From Streptomyces sp. NBC_01381 (lineage in GTDB: Bacteria; Actinomycetota; Actinomycetes; Streptomycetales; Streptomycetaceae), in contig NZ_JAPEPI010000001.1 of the NCBI RefSeq assembly GCF_026340305.1, positions 620,001 to 684,000 of the forward strand: 64,000 nt of DNA. Direction: 5' to 3'. The notes beneath the pieces were generated by a model. It worked only from the letters and a program-made list of their open reading frames with translations, was not told the origin of the DNA and ran no database searches. The position numbers and the translations under genes were made by a program. Numbering within the stretch: the stretch's first letter is position 1; each line of letters starts with the position of its first letter. Positions 1 through 9,459 of this stretch are shown piece by piece.

Positions 1-213
1 ACGGTCGACGATCGTGGCGCCGGTGGACGGCGCGTCCCGCACCTTCAGGTCGCCGGGCGAGACGACCTTCCCCCAGATCACGGCGTGATGGCGGTTGTGG
101 TTGTCGCCGTCCGCTGTTGTGGCGGATGCTGGGGAAGCACCCCCGAGTGCCAGAGTGCCACCGGTCAGGAGCGCGGCGGCAAGGGTTCCCAGAACGGCCG
201 GAGTGGTCCGCAT
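1..213 (-). CDS. Secreted SH3-domain protein (3' part missing)
   Basis: Only the first 71 codons lie in the window; the gene runs off the left edge. The protein begins with a clear Sec signal peptide: Arg at residue 2, then a hydrophobic stretch of about 20 residues ending near ASPASA at residue 30. The mature part is short and His/Asn-rich, then reads LKVRDAPSTGATIVD, the usual opening of a bacterial SH3-type repeat that binds cell wall. The start is ATG at 211-213, preceded by AGGAGG about 7 nt upstream. Seen: signal peptide and SH3 opening. Inferred: a small exported cell-wall-associated protein. It is transcribed away from the ABC transporter genes. Confidence 0.75.
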   Translation of the reverse strand, partial: MRTTPAVLGTLAAALLTGGTLALGGASPASATTADGDNHNRHHAVIWGKVVSPGDLKVRDAPSTGATIVDR

Positions 214-370
214 GATCGGCCTCCTCGCTCCCCCGTTCCCCCTCCACCCCTTCTCCCCACCTTCCAGCAAACACCCGTTCGGACCAACGCTCCACCGGGC
301 GATGAGTTTGCGCCGCGGCGACGGTCTGACCTCGTAACGGAACGCACTGACCTGGAGAGGGCGTACGGAC

Positions 371-1387
371 ATGAACAGCGTGGCCATCGAGACCGCGGGC
401 CTGGTGAAGACCTTCGGCGACACCCGCGCCGTGGACGGCGTGGACCTCACCATCCCGGCCGGGACCGTGTACGGCCTGCTCGGCCCGAACGGCGCCGGCA
501 AGACCACCACGGTGAAGATGCTCGCCACCCTGCTGCGGCCCGACGGGGGCGACGCCCACGTGTTCGGCCATGACGTCGTGCGCGAGGCCGACGCCGTACG
601 CAGCAGGGTCAGCCTGACCGGTCAGTACGCATCGGTCGACGAGGACCTGACCGGCACCGAGAACCTGGTGCTGCTCGGCCGCCTCACGGGACATGGCAGG
701 AAAGCGGCGTACGACAGGTCGGCGCAGCTCCTCGAAGCCTTCGGGCTGAGCGACGCGGCCGCCCGCCAGGTGAAGAACTACTCCGGCGGCATGCGGCGCC
801 GCATCGACATCGCGGCATCCATCCTGAACACGCCTGATCTGCTGTTCCTCGACGAGCCCACCACCGGGCTCGACCCGCGCAGCCGCAACCAGGTCTGGGA
901 CATCGTGCGGGCCGTCGTCGGGCACGGGACGACCGTTCTGCTCACCACCCAGTACCTGGACGAGGCCGATCACCTCGCATCCCGCATCGCCGTCATCGAC
1001 CACGGCAAGGTCATCGCCGAGGGCACCAAGGGCGAGCTGAAGGCGTCGGTCGGCGCGGGCTCCGTGCATGTGCGGCTGCGGGACGCGGAGCAGCGGGCCG
1101 AGGCCGAGAAGGTGCTGCGGATCGCGCTCGACGCGGAGGTCCAGCTGGAGCCGGACCCGGTCGCGCTCACCGCCCGCGTCGGCAACGGCGAGCGCAACGG
1201 CAGGGGCGCGGCCGAGAAGGCGTCCCGCGCGCTCGCGGAACTGGCCCACAACGGGATCACCGTCGACAACTTCTCCCTGGGCCAGCCGAGCCTGGACGAG
1301 GTCTTCCTCGCCCTGACCGGTGCCCCTCACGACGTAACGGACACGGCTGGAACCACTGGCACGGCGAAGGAAGAGGCATCGGCATGA
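371..1387 (+). CDS. DrrA-type ABC exporter ATPase
   Basis: ATP-binding subunit of a daunorubicin-resistance (DrrA) type ABC exporter, cytoplasmic face of the membrane. It has 338 residues. Walker A is GPNGAGKT (38-45), the Q-loop Gln is near 85, the signature YSGG is at 137-140, and Walker B LLFLDEP is at 157-163. The switch position reads TTQ (Gln194) rather than His, which is typical of DrrA proteins. The C-terminal ~110 residues are the extra DUF4162-like domain of this family. Its TGA overlaps the ATG of the permease gene by ATGA, so the two are translationally coupled. Substrate cannot be read from sequence; no biosynthetic cluster is adjacent. Start chosen at the ATG following GGAGAGGG. 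Confidence 0.93.
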   Translation: MNSVAIETAGLVKTFGDTRAVDGVDLTIPAGTVYGLLGPNGAGKTTTVKMLATLLRPDGGDAHVFGHDVVREADAVRSRVSLTGQYASVDEDLTGTENLVLLGRLTGHGRKAAYDRSAQLLEAFGLSDAAARQVKNYSGGMRRRIDIAASILNTPDLLFLDEPTTGLDPRSRNQVWDIVRAVVGHGTTVLLTTQYLDEADHLASRIAVIDHGKVIAEGTKGELKASVGAGSVHVRLRDAEQRAEAEKVLRIALDAEVQLEPDPVALTARVGNGERNGRGAAEKASRALAELAHNGITVDNFSLGQPSLDEVFLALTGAPHDVTDTAGTTGTAKEEASA

Positions 1388-2235
1388 GCACCGCGACCAC
1401 CACCTCCGAGGCCCAGGACCTCGCGCCAGTCAGGGCCGAGTCCCTCGCCGAGCTCCTGATCGCCGGTGACCGGCCGCAGCGCCCCAGCGCGTTCGCCGCG
1501 TCCCTGACGTTCGGCTGGCGGGCCATGCTCAAGATCAAGCATGTGCCGGAGCAGCTCTTCGACGTGACGGCGTTCCCGATCATGATGGTGCTGATGTACA
1601 CGTACCTCTTCGGAGGGGCGCTCGCCGGATCGCCGAGCGAGTACATCCAGTACCTGCTGCCGGGCATCCTCGTGATGTCCGTCGTCATGATCACCATGTA
1701 CACGGGCGTCTCGGTGAACATCGACATCGAGAAGGGCGTCTTCGACCGCTTCCGTACGCTGCCGATCTGGCGCCCCTCGGTGATGGTCGGCTACCTGCTC
1801 GGCGACATGCTGCGCTACGCCATCGCGTCCCTGGTCATGCTGGCCGTCGGCATGGTCATCGGCTTCCGCCCGGACGGCGGCGCCCTCGGCGTCCTCGCCG
1901 GAGTGCTGCTGCTCCTGGTCTTCTCGTTCGCCTTCTCGTGGGTGTGGACGATGTTCGGGCTCCTGCTGCGCACCGAGAAGTCGGTGATGGGCGTCAGCAT
2001 GATGGTGCTGTTCCCGCTGACCTTCCTCAGCGACATCTTCGTGAAGCCCGAGACGATGCCGGGCTGGCTGCAGGCCTTCGTGAACAACAACCCGATCACC
2101 CATGTCGCCTCCGCCGTCCGCGATCTGATGGCGGGTACGTCACCGGGCTCGTCGCTGGTCTGGGCGCTCGGCTGGGCGGTGCTGCTCGTCGCTGTCTTCG
2201 GTCCTGTGACGATGCGGCTCTACAACCGCAAGTAG
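1384..2235 (+). CDS. DrrB-type ABC exporter permease
   Basis: Membrane subunit (ABC-2 type, 283 residues) partnering the upstream ATPase. The N-terminal ~45 residues are cytoplasmic, followed by about six membrane segments. The ABC-2 family motif [13 protein letters not shown] (cytoplasmic coupling helix) and the [19 protein letters not shown] block before the last periplasmic loop are diagnostic of DrrB proteins. The start overlaps the stop of the ATPase gene by 4 nt. Known family role: export of hydrophobic drugs or natural products; the actual substrate here is unknown. The stop codon lies at the start of a degenerate short tandem repeat that repeats the last codons (see repeat at 2227-2290). 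Confidence 0.93.
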   Translation: MSTATTTSEAQDLAPVRAESLAELLIAGDRPQRPSAFAASLTFGWRAMLKIKHVPEQLFDVTAFPIMMVLMYTYLFGGALAGSPSEYIQYLLPGILVMSVVMITMYTGVSVNIDIEKGVFDRFRTLPIWRPSVMVGYLLGDMLRYAIASLVMLAVGMVIGFRPDGGALGVLAGVLLLLVFSFAFSWVWTMFGLLLRTEKSVMGVSMMVLFPLTFLSDIFVKPETMPGWLQAFVNNNPITHVASAVRDLMAGTSPGSSLVWALGWAVLLVAVFGPVTMRLYNRK

Positions 2236-2290
2236 CTCAGGAGCAACGGCAAGTAGCCCAGGAGCGGGAAGTCGCCCGGGAGCGGGAAGT
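2227..2290 (+). repeat. Degenerate 18-21 bp tandem repeat at drrB 3' end
   Basis: The tetramer AAGT recurs at 2230, 2251, 2269 and 2287 (spacings 21, 18, 18) within similar units containing GGAGC. The first copy includes the terminal Lys codon and TAG stop of the permease gene, and the second copy regenerates AAGTAG in the same frame. All spacings are multiples of three, suggesting that the end of the coding sequence was duplicated by slippage. Confidence 0.6.
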
Positions 2291-2352
2291 ACTTGCCCCA
2301 TATGCAGTCGCCTCGGTCGCGCATCGCGTGACCGGGGCTTTGTATTGGCGGC

Positions 2353-2700
2353 GTGCCCCTCCAAGTCGCGGGCCTCTGGCTCCCGCTCGCCGCGGTGCTG
2401 CTCGCCGTGGCCGGCATCCTGCTGGCCCTGCACCGCCGCCGGGCCGTCATCCTCACGTCCCTCGGCACGGCCCTCGCGGGGGCGTTCCTCGCCGTGGCCG
2501 TCACGGTGACCCGCGGCATCACCCTGGACGACCTTCCCGCCACCGTCTCCAGGGCGGCGGCGGGGGCGGTCTACGACGCGTTGACGCATGCGCTGCGGGT
2601 GGCGGCGTGGGTGATTCTGGGGGTGGGGCTGGCTACCGCGGTTGCCGTGTGGCTGCTGCGGCGCCGTCGGTCACCGGCTCCGCCGAGTCCGTCCAAGTGA
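2353..2700 (+). CDS. Small membrane protein, possibly a C-terminal remnant
   Basis: A 115-residue, three-helix membrane protein. Hydrophobic segments lie near residues 8-27, 31-53 and 80-101; the end is Arg-rich (RRRRSPAP). The segment from the first helix through [18 protein letters not shown] resembles, by my recollection, the C-terminal third of larger Streptomyces integral membrane proteins of ~400 residues, in which the sequence after VYD leads into the last helix. Here no N-terminal part exists: an in-frame TGA at 2329-2331 and the drrB gene lie immediately upstream. It could be a decayed fragment or a genuine small gene. The start is a GTG with no convincing ribosome site. The last 68 nt overlap the 3' end of the convergent P450 gene. 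Confidence 0.5.
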   Translation: MPLQVAGLWLPLAAVLLAVAGILLALHRRRAVILTSLGTALAGAFLAVAVTVTRGITLDDLPATVSRAAAGAVYDALTHALRVAAWVILGVGLATAVAVWLLRRRRSPAPPSPSK

Positions 2701-3907
2701 CCGGCAGAGCTGCCGGCCCGTAGATATTGGCGTGCTCGCGCATCCGCACCTCCGCCGGCGGCACCGCGAGGCGCAGTCCGGGGAAGCGGGCCAGCAGCGC
2801 GGGGAACGCGACCGTCATCTCCACGCGGGCGAGCTGCTGGCCCAGGCACTGGTGGGGGCCGTGACCGAAGGCCAGGTGCCCGGTGGCCTTGCGGTGGATG
2901 TCGAGGCGGTCGGGGTCGGGGAACCTGCGCGCGTCGCGATTGGCGGCCTGCACGGAAATCGTCACCGTCTCGCCCGCCTTGATCACTTGGCCCGCCACCT
3001 CGATGTCCTCCAGCGCCGACCGAAGGAGCGGGTCGGCGACGCTGAGGTAGCGGAGCAGTTCCTCCACGGCCCGCTCGGCGAGCGCGGGGTCGGCGCGCAG
3101 GGCATCCAGCTGGTCGGGGTTGCTCAGCAGGGCGAAGGTGCCGAGGCCGAGCATGTTCGCGGTGGTGTCGAGCCCGGCGGCCAGCAACAGCCCGCCGATT
3201 CCCGCCAGTTCCTCGTCGGTGAGGTCGGAGGTGGTCAGATCGCTGAGCAGGTCGTCGGTGGGCTCGGCGCGCTTGGCGAGGACGAGCTCGCCCTGGTACT
3301 TGAGCAGCTCCGTATAGGCCTCGCCCTTCGCCTCCGCTTGTGCCGCCTGGTCGAAGATGGTCGCCACGTGGCCGTTGAAGCGATCCCGGTCGGCGTACGG
3401 CACACCGAGCAGCTCGCAGATCATGAGCGCGGGCACGGGGTGCGCGAACGCCTCCACCAGGTCGGCCGTGGGCCCGGCCTGCTCCATGGCGTCCAGGCAC
3501 TCGGCGGTCAACTGCTCGACCCGCTCGGCGAGACGGCGCATCCTGCGGACGGTGAACTTGCCGACGAGCAGCCGCCGGTAGCGGGTGTGTTCGGGGGCGT
3601 CGAGGCCGATGATGTCCCCGACGGGCGCCGGCGGTACGTCCCCCGTGTGCCCCGGCACCGGCTCCGGCAGGTGCAGGAGTTCATAGCGGGAGCTGATGCG
3701 CGGGTCGGCGAGGAGCTCGCGGGCCACGGCATGGTCGGTGACCAGCCAGCCCAGGTGTCCGTCGGCGTAGCGCATACGGCGCAGCGGCCGGTCGCTCAGC
3801 GCGGTGAGTCCGGCGGGCGGGTCGAAGGGGCAGCCGGTGTGCCGGTCGGTGGGCAGGGTGGGCGGCTCATCGGCGGTGCTGCCGGTGGCCGTCGGCTCGT
3901 ACGACAT
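2633..3907 (-). CDS. Cytochrome P450 monooxygenase
   Basis: A 424-residue soluble bacterial P450. The I-helix oxygen-binding motif AGLDTT is at 244-249, the ExxR pair is E283/R286, and the heme loop [10 protein letters not shown] carries the thiolate Cys354. The N-terminal region GCPFDPP and [13 protein letters not shown] are typical of actinobacterial CYP families. It oxidises an unknown small molecule using electrons from ferredoxin; no ferredoxin gene is adjacent. The start chosen (ATG at 3905-3907) has GGAGG 5 nt upstream; the open frame extends to 4051 but without such a site. The C-terminal ~20 residues after LPVTW are an unusual tail, encoded antisense to the small membrane-protein gene. 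Confidence 0.93.
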   Translation of the reverse strand: MSYEPTATGSTADEPPTLPTDRHTGCPFDPPAGLTALSDRPLRRMRYADGHLGWLVTDHAVARELLADPRISSRYELLHLPEPVPGHTGDVPPAPVGDIIGLDAPEHTRYRRLLVGKFTVRRMRRLAERVEQLTAECLDAMEQAGPTADLVEAFAHPVPALMICELLGVPYADRDRFNGHVATIFDQAAQAEAKGEAYTELLKYQGELVLAKRAEPTDDLLSDLTTSDLTDEELAGIGGLLLAAGLDTTANMLGLGTFALLSNPDQLDALRADPALAERAVEELLRYLSVADPLLRSALEDIEVAGQVIKAGETVTISVQAANRDARRFPDPDRLDIHRKATGHLAFGHGPHQCLGQQLARVEMTVAFPALLARFPGLRLAVPPAEVRMREHANIYGPAALPVTWTDSAEPVTDGAAAATRQPR

Positions 3908-4262
3908 GAGGTCCTCCGTGAGGTGGGGCGTGAGCTCGGTGGCGCAGGGCGCGAGCTCCGTGACGCCATGATGGCGCATCCGCAGCGCCATTGCGAGCCA
4001 CATTGGCACACCGACCGTGAACACGCCTTTGAACTGGGAGTTTTTCAGCACTCAAGCAGGGAACAGCACCTCTGGAGACGAGGTCTGGGCTCGCGGAAAC
4101 GCCCGCAGCGATGTCGTCGCGACACCACTTGAGCGGCGAATTGGTGCCATCTGAGGCCCATCTGGCGCCGGCGCCGGCCGACCGGGGAAAAGGAACCCTT
4201 TCCCCGCATCCATCCGTCTCTCAGGGAAGATTCGAGAACCACCCCTACGGAGAGGCCGGTCC
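3908..4262. other. Divergent intergenic region, P450 / EEP-family gene
   Basis: This 355-bp gap separates two divergent genes and must hold both promoters. I see three CGCCAT half-sites: a palindrome CGCCAT-G-ATGGCG at 3964-3976, and a further CGCCAT completing a second dyad ATGGCGC-N7-GCGCCAT at 3971-3991. It lies about 60 nt upstream of the P450 start, a plausible operator. The rest shows no gene I can support. Confidence 0.5.
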
Positions 4263-5300
4263 TTGGACAGCATGACGGCGGCAGCGGCAGGGCGGCAGGA
4301 GGAGCGGGCGGAGGGCGGCGAGCCGGCGCGGCGGCGGCTCCGGAGCCGGGGCTCCGCCTGCCTCGCCGCCCTGCTCCTGACCGGCGTCACCGGCCTCCTC
4401 GGCTTCCGCGTCGCCGACTCCGACGGCTTCACCCCCGTCCCGCAGCTCCTCGCCTTCCTCCCGTGGCTCCTCGCCCCGACCGTCGCCGCCCTCCTGCTCG
4501 CCGCCCTGGCGAGGTGGCGCATCGGCCTGGTGTGGGGAGTCCTCGCCCTCGGCGGCGTCGCCTGGTTCCTGGAGCCCTACGGCCGGGCCGACGCCCCGGA
4601 CGGGCCCGCCGTCGCCGAGATCCGCGTCATGGCGTCCAACGTCGAGTTCGGGCGCGGGACCCCAGGTCTGGTCGACGCCGTCCGGAAGGAGAAACCGGAC
4701 CTGCTCTTCGTCCCGGAGTGCGACTACACCTGCTCCGACACGCTCCGCGACAAGCTGCCCCGCTCCGAGTACCCGTACCGCAGCGGCAGCGAGGCGAGCG
4801 GCGCGGAGGGCTCGCTCATCGTCAGCAAGTTCCCGCTGAAGAAGGCCAGCGGCATCCCCGGCACCCTCGGCATGCCCGGCGCCGTGGCCGAGCTGAAGGA
4901 CGGCCACGAGATCCGCGTCCAGCTCGCCCACCCGATGCCGCCGCTGCCCAAGCAGGTCCACGTATGGCGCTCGGAGCTCGGCGGTCTTCGCGACTACGCC
5001 GCCGCGGGCAAGGGCGGCTCCACCATCATCGGGGGCGACTTCAACGCCACCCAGGACCATGCCGCCTTCCGCGACATCCTCGACGCGGGCGGTCTGCGCG
5101 ACGCCGCCCGGCTCGCGGGCTCCGCCCGCACCCCCAGCTGGCCGTCCGCCCTGATGTCCCCGCTGGGCACCCAGATCGACCATGTGCTCGCCACCCCGGA
5201 CTTCTCGGCCCGTGACGCCCGCTTCCTGGAGATCGGCGACACGGACCACCGGGCCCTGGTCGTGGACCTGACGTTGCATCGGCAGAAGCAGGATCGCTGA
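4263..5300 (+). CDS. Membrane-anchored endonuclease/exonuclease/phosphatase-family protein
   Basis: A 345-residue protein with three N-terminal membrane helices (about 27-47, 60-82, 86-106) followed by an extracytoplasmic EEP-fold domain. Catalytic motifs of the DNase I/sphingomyelinase-like fold are visible in order: MASNVEFG (Asn), FVPECD (metal-binding Glu), GGDFNAT (Asp/Asn) and GDTDHRALV (Asp-His). Family members hydrolyse phosphodiesters in nucleic acids, phospholipids or inositol phosphates; with a membrane anchor and exported domain a lipid or extracellular nucleic acid is possible. The TTG start follows GGAGAGG; the ATG at 4272 is an alternative three codons in. It stands alone, 38 nt before the FUSC gene on the same strand. 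Confidence 0.85.
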   Translation: MDSMTAAAAGRQEERAEGGEPARRRLRSRGSACLAALLLTGVTGLLGFRVADSDGFTPVPQLLAFLPWLLAPTVAALLLAALARWRIGLVWGVLALGGVAWFLEPYGRADAPDGPAVAEIRVMASNVEFGRGTPGLVDAVRKEKPDLLFVPECDYTCSDTLRDKLPRSEYPYRSGSEASGAEGSLIVSKFPLKKASGIPGTLGMPGAVAELKDGHEIRVQLAHPMPPLPKQVHVWRSELGGLRDYAAAGKGGSTIIGGDFNATQDHAAFRDILDAGGLRDAARLAGSARTPSWPSALMSPLGTQIDHVLATPDFSARDARFLEIGDTDHRALVVDLTLHRQKQDR

Positions 5301-5338
5301 GGTCCGGGCAAGTCACGTAAAACGGCGATAATGGGCGC

Positions 5339-7303
5339 ATGCCCCGTCCCGAATCACCCGGCCCCGCGGGCCCCCTGAGCACACTCGCCCCGCCCGGCTG
5401 GCTGGTCAGGACGCTCAAACCGCAGTCCGCGCCCGTGCCGTGGGCCGCGGTCGCCCGCGCCTCCGTCGCGATGGCGCTGCCGCTCGTCATCGGCCTCGCG
5501 GCCGGCAAGCCCGCCTACGGAGCGCTCGCCTCCATGGGGGCGCTCTCCGGCGTCATCGGCGACACCGCCGACGCGTACCGCATGCGGATCTACAACATCG
5601 CCGTGCCGCAGCTCTTCGGCGCTCTCGGCGTCACCGTCGGCTCGCTCGTCTTCGGGCACGGCTGGGTCGCGGTCGGGGTCGTCACGCTCGTCGCCCTCGT
5701 CTCCGGGATGATGTCGACGATCGGCGCGGTGGCCTCCGTGTCGGGACTGCTCCTGCTGCTCAACTCCGTGGTGGGGGCGGGACTTCCGATGCCGGGGGAA
5801 TGGTGGCTCGCCCCCGTCCTGATGACCGGCGGCGGGCTGCTCGTCCTCGCCCTCGCGCTGCTCGCCTGGCCGATGCGGTCCGGCGTCCCGGAGCGGGCCG
5901 CCGTCGCCGGCACGTACCGCAGCGTGGCCGCACTGCTCGAAGCCGCGGGCACGGACGGGTACGGCGATGCCCGCATCGCCGTCACGGCCTCGCTGAACCA
6001 GTCGTACGACCTGGTCCTCGCCCGCCGCACCCGCTCGCACGGCCGCAACCCCGAACTGGTGCGCCTGATCGCCCAGTTGAACGCGATCACCTCGGTCGTC
6101 GAGGCCGCGCCCGCCGCGCACCAGGCGGGCGTACCGCTGCCGCCGGAAGTGCCGGAAGAGGTGCGGCGGCTTGCGGACGCGATCGCCGGTCCCGGCGAAG
6201 TGACGGTCCCCGAGCCCGTGCTCCCCGAACCGGGCAGCCCCTCGGCCCGCGCCGTCGACCACGCGCTGCGCCACGTCGCCGAGACCCTCAACGACCCCGA
6301 CCCGCACGGCATCGTCAACGTCGACGACCGCCTCGGCCGCCCCGCCGCCCTGCGCGTACGCGCCCGCCGCGCGGCCCGCAACGTCCTGCTGACCGGCGCG
6401 TCCTGGCGCTACGGCCTGCGGCTCGCGCTCTGCATCGGCATCGCGCAGTCCCTCGTCTCTCTGATCGAGGTGCCGCGCTCGTACTGGGTGGCGCTCACCG
6501 TCACCTTCGTCCTCAAGCCCGACTTCGGCTCGGTCTTCTCGCGCGCGGTGCTGCGGGCGCTCGGCACGGTGGCGGGGCTCGTGGTGGCGGCGGCGGTCCT
6601 CGCGGAGGTGCCGCGGGGGTGGTGGGACGTGCCGGTGATGATGGCCCTCGCCGCGCTCATCCCGGCGTTGACCCCGCGCGGCTACGGCTACCAGACGGCC
6701 GCGATCACCCCGGTGATCCTGCTTCTGTCGGACATCCTGAACCACCAGGGGTTCGGGCTCGTCGTGCCGCGCCTCGTCGACAGCCTGATCGGCTGCGCGA
6801 TCTCGCTGGTGGCCGGGTATCTGCTCTGGCCGGAGAGCTGGCACACGCGGATCGGGGACCGGCTCGCGGACGCGGTGGCCGATACGGCTTCGTACGTGGA
6901 GTGCGCGTTCGGCGCCACCGAGGACCCGGCGGCGCGGGCGCGGATGCGGCGCCGTCTCTACCGGGATCTCTCCGTCATCCGTACGGAGTTCCAGCGGGCG
7001 CTGACCGAGCCGCCGCCGGTGGGGACGCGGGCCGCGGCGTGGTGGCCGCTGATGGTCGCCGTGGAGCGGGTGGTGGACGCAACTACCGCTGCGCGGGTGC
7101 GGATTCGGCATGGGGCGGCGCCGCCCGCTCCTGCGGAAGTGCCCGAAGTCGCCGCTCAGCTGCGGGAGCTGGCGCAGGGCATGCGGAACTCCGAGACCCT
7201 GGAAGAGGTCTCGGCCCATTTCACCGGCCCCAAGGACAGCGTCCTGGAGCCCCTCCGCCAGGAGGTGGCCGCGGCGCGGGCGATTGCCTCGCCGCGTGGG
7301 TAG
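5339..7303 (+). CDS. FUSC-family (aromatic acid exporter-like) membrane protein
   Basis: A 654-residue protein with the duplicated membrane architecture of the fusaric-acid-resistance / YccS family. A first group of about six helices covers residues 35-180, a soluble linker of ~170 residues follows, and a second helix bundle spans roughly 355-505, starting SWRYGLRLALCIGIAQ with PRSYWVALTVTFVLKPDFGS, the best-conserved FUSC block. The C-terminal ~140 residues are cytoplasmic and helical. Family members are proposed to export aromatic carboxylic acids. The gene ends just before a 19-bp stem terminator shared with the convergent protease gene. Confidence 0.88.
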   Translation: MPRPESPGPAGPLSTLAPPGWLVRTLKPQSAPVPWAAVARASVAMALPLVIGLAAGKPAYGALASMGALSGVIGDTADAYRMRIYNIAVPQLFGALGVTVGSLVFGHGWVAVGVVTLVALVSGMMSTIGAVASVSGLLLLLNSVVGAGLPMPGEWWLAPVLMTGGGLLVLALALLAWPMRSGVPERAAVAGTYRSVAALLEAAGTDGYGDARIAVTASLNQSYDLVLARRTRSHGRNPELVRLIAQLNAITSVVEAAPAAHQAGVPLPPEVPEEVRRLADAIAGPGEVTVPEPVLPEPGSPSARAVDHALRHVAETLNDPDPHGIVNVDDRLGRPAALRVRARRAARNVLLTGASWRYGLRLALCIGIAQSLVSLIEVPRSYWVALTVTFVLKPDFGSVFSRAVLRALGTVAGLVVAAAVLAEVPRGWWDVPVMMALAALIPALTPRGYGYQTAAITPVILLLSDILNHQGFGLVVPRLVDSLIGCAISLVAGYLLWPESWHTRIGDRLADAVADTASYVECAFGATEDPAARARMRRRLYRDLSVIRTEFQRALTEPPPVGTRAAAWWPLMVAVERVVDATTAARVRIRHGAAPPAPAEVPEVAAQLRELAQGMRNSETLEEVSAHFTGPKDSVLEPLRQEVAAARAIASPRG

Positions 7304-7314
7304 GGAGACGGCCA

Positions 7315-7355
7315 CAAACGCCGGACGGGCTGAGTTTCAGCCCGTCCGGCGTTTG
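7315..7355. terminator. Bidirectional terminator, 19-bp stem
   Basis: Perfect inverted repeat: arm 7315-7333, loop GTT, arm 7337-7355, built around CGCCGGACGGGCTGA. It sits between the ends of convergent genes (FUSC and snapalysin). The GCCGGACGGGCTGA core is common in Streptomyces terminators. Confidence 0.85.
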
Positions 7356-7411
7356 AGGACGAACTCGGCGGAGCCGGTGATTGTCCGGTCACCGCGCTGC
7401 CGCGAGGGAAA

Positions 7412-8083
7412 TCAGCTCACCTTGTCCAGCTTGTTCAGCTTGTCCAGGGCCTTGGCCAGGCCGTTGGCCCAGAGCTGGTCGACCCGCGCACGCTCATTCG
7501 CGTCCGGCTGCGAGTTGGTGCAGGAGGTGCCGGGGCCGCCTCCGGACATCAGCTCGCTGCAGGGGCCCTCGTAGTGGTCCGGAAGACCGAGGACGTGCCC
7601 TGTCTCGTGCGCCGTCACGCGCGTCGAGTCGTACTCCTGGTTCTGCGCGTAGTCCAAGAAGATGTACCCGTTGCCGTGGCCGTCCGTGCTCGCGTACGAG
7701 CCACGCGGGTCATTCCCCTCGCGGTACTCGAAGCTCGCACCGCCACTCCCCTCCTGGAGCTTCACATTGGACACCGCGCTGTTCCATATGGAGGTACTGC
7801 TGGCTATCTGCTGCGCGAAGGCCGGCGCACCGGAGGCGTCGTACACCACGGTGACCTGCTTCGCGCCGGGGTTGGCCGCACGCTTCTCCGCGACCGACTT
7901 CAACACGGCGTCGAAGAACGCCTTGTTGGCCGCGGCCTCCTCACCGGAGCCCGCGTACTGGGAGTACGCGGCGGTGGTGGAGGGGGAGGCCTGCGTGGGG
8001 GTCGCGGCCGTCGCCGACGTCGTGCCGAGACCGGCGACAGCGAGGCCGATGACGGACGCGACCGAGAGGTAACGCTTGTTCAT
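7412..8083 (-). CDS. snpA: Snapalysin-family secreted zinc metalloprotease
   Basis: A 223-residue secreted small neutral protease (peptidase family M7). The signal peptide covers about residues 1-27 (ends SATAA), and a short propeptide follows. The zinc-binding sequence [11 protein letters not shown] (159-169) gives ligands His159, His163 and Asp169, with Glu160 catalytic; the third ligand being Asp rather than His or Glu is the hallmark of snapalysin. Two cysteines flank the C-terminal loop. Known family role: extracellular protein breakdown. The divergent LysR gene and the T-N11-A dyad between them match the established snpA/snpR (mprA/mprR) arrangement in Streptomyces. The C-terminal tail has a short repeated KLNKLDK sequence. 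Confidence 0.93.
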   Translation of the reverse strand: MNKRYLSVASVIGLAVAGLGTTSATAATPTQASPSTTAAYSQYAGSGEEAAANKAFFDAVLKSVAEKRAANPGAKQVTVVYDASGAPAFAQQIASSTSIWNSAVSNVKLQEGSGGASFEYREGNDPRGSYASTDGHGNGYIFLDYAQNQEYDSTRVTAHETGHVLGLPDHYEGPCSELMSGGGPGTSCTNSQPDANERARVDQLWANGLAKALDKLNKLDKVS

Positions 8084-8176
8084 GTGGGGGGCTCCCTACT
8101 CGTTCGATGAAAGGTGAACGGTTCGGTAGGGGGAGTGTCGGGGAGCCAGGGGCGTCTGGGGATGATGGCAATCGGC

Positions 8177-8193
8177 GATAGCGCCGGGCTATC
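8177..8193. promoter_or_regulatory. LysR-type operator (T-N11-A) between snpA and snpR
   Basis: Perfect dyad GATAGC-GCCGG-GCTATC. The T at 8179 and A at 8191 are separated by exactly 11 nt, the classic LysR-type regulator box. It lies about 95 nt from both divergent starts, as expected for joint activation and autoregulation. Confidence 0.8.
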
Positions 8194-8283
8194 ACCCGCG
8201 CCCCCGCCGCGCCCAACTCGCGTGCTTCCCGTGGGGTTTGTGAGTCTGGTGCGCCGCCGCTCACCGCTCTACGCTCACTGACC

Positions 8284-9243
8284 ATGGAGCTCGAGGTGAG
8301 GCACCTCCGCGCGCTGTGCGCCATCGCCGACACCGGCAGCCTGCACAAGGCCGCACGCCAACTTGGCATGAGCCAGCCGTCGTTGACCACCCAGCTGCGG
8401 CGCATCGAGAAGGAGGTCGGCGGCCAGCTCTTCGCCCGCGAGCGCACCGGCTGCCGCCCGACACCGCTCGGCCGCGTCGCCCTCAGCCGCGCCCGCCCCC
8501 TCGTCAGCGAGATGCGGGCGCTCATCAGCGAGACCAAGGCGGCCGCCGCCCGCGCCGCCGAGGGCCAGCAGCTGCGCATCGGCTCCACGGCAAGCCGTGC
8601 CATACCGGGCTGGCTGCGCCGGCTCCGCGTCCACCTGCCCGGCACCGAGCCCTCGCTCCAGATGGACGTGTCCGCGAACGCGCTGCTGCGCATGGTCGCC
8701 GACGGGCAGCTCGACATCGCCTTCGTGCACGAGGTGGAGGGCAGTCCGCTGCGGCTCCCCGAGGAACTGCGCACGCGGGTGCTCATGCAGCGCGAGCCCC
8801 AGTTCGTCTTCCTCGCGGCCGACCATCCGGCGGCCGCGCAGCCCGTCGTACACCTCAGTGATCTCGCCGACGACCGGTGGATGGTCGACCCGACCGTGGA
8901 CGGCGAGTGGGACGGGCTGCTCCGCGTCCTGCGTGCGGCCGGGATCAACCCCCGTGTCCTGCACGGCGATTACCTCACCGCGTCATCCCTCGTCGCCACC
9001 GGCGAGGTGGTCACCGTCTGCCAGCCGACCTCACGGGCGAGACCCGACATGGCAGTCCGGCCGCTGCACGGCGACCCCCTCGGCGTACGACTGCTCGTGG
9101 CGGCGCGTACGGAGCAGGAGCTCGACGCGGTGTACGGCGAGCTGGAGGCCGCCTACTGGGAGGCGGCGCGGCAGGCTCCCGCCTATGGGGAGTGGCTGCT
9201 GCGGACGGGGCGGGCGGGGGACGCGCCCGCCCCGGCGGCGTGA
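8284..9243 (+). CDS. snpR: LysR-family activator of the adjacent protease
   Basis: A 319-residue LysR-type regulator. The N-terminal winged helix (1-60) has the typical LHKAARQLGMSQPSLTTQLRRIE recognition region spread across residues ~19-42, and the effector-binding periplasmic-binding-like fold follows from ~90. It is read divergently from the snapalysin gene with a perfect T-N11-A dyad between them. Known from the family: such neighbours activate the protease gene. The effector is unknown. The start ATG at 8284 is the only one placing the helix-turn-helix at the N-terminus. Confidence 0.9.
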   Translation: MELEVRHLRALCAIADTGSLHKAARQLGMSQPSLTTQLRRIEKEVGGQLFARERTGCRPTPLGRVALSRARPLVSEMRALISETKAAAARAAEGQQLRIGSTASRAIPGWLRRLRVHLPGTEPSLQMDVSANALLRMVADGQLDIAFVHEVEGSPLRLPEELRTRVLMQREPQFVFLAADHPAAAQPVVHLSDLADDRWMVDPTVDGEWDGLLRVLRAAGINPRVLHGDYLTASSLVATGEVVTVCQPTSRARPDMAVRPLHGDPLGVRLLVAARTEQELDAVYGELEAAYWEAARQAPAYGEWLLRTGRAGDAPAPAA

Positions 9244-9459
9244 CGCGGGACCTTGGTCCCGGCCAACCGATGACCTTCGGCCAGAGCATCCCTGACCTGC
9301 AGTTTTAGCCGGTTTACGGTTCTGCGTCAGCTTATGCGGCCGGTTGTTACCTTTCCTACGGATGACGCACACACGGCGCCCGTAGCTTCATGTCTGTCGC
9401 CACCGCAAAGGGGCACAAAGACGGACAGCTCGCCCGACCAGCCACAAGGGATCTCCGCT

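Noticed and set aside
3908..4051. N-terminal extension of the P450
   Set aside because: The upstream codons lack a ribosome site and give a non-P450-like sequence; the ATG at 3907 has GGAGG at ideal spacing.
9246..9261. Palindrome CGGGACC-TT-GGTCCCG after the LysR gene as a DosR box
   Set aside because: It has GGGAC-N4-GTCCC spacing, but it directly follows the LysR stop and is far from the next start (about 200 nt); a weak terminator is as likely, so I did not call either.
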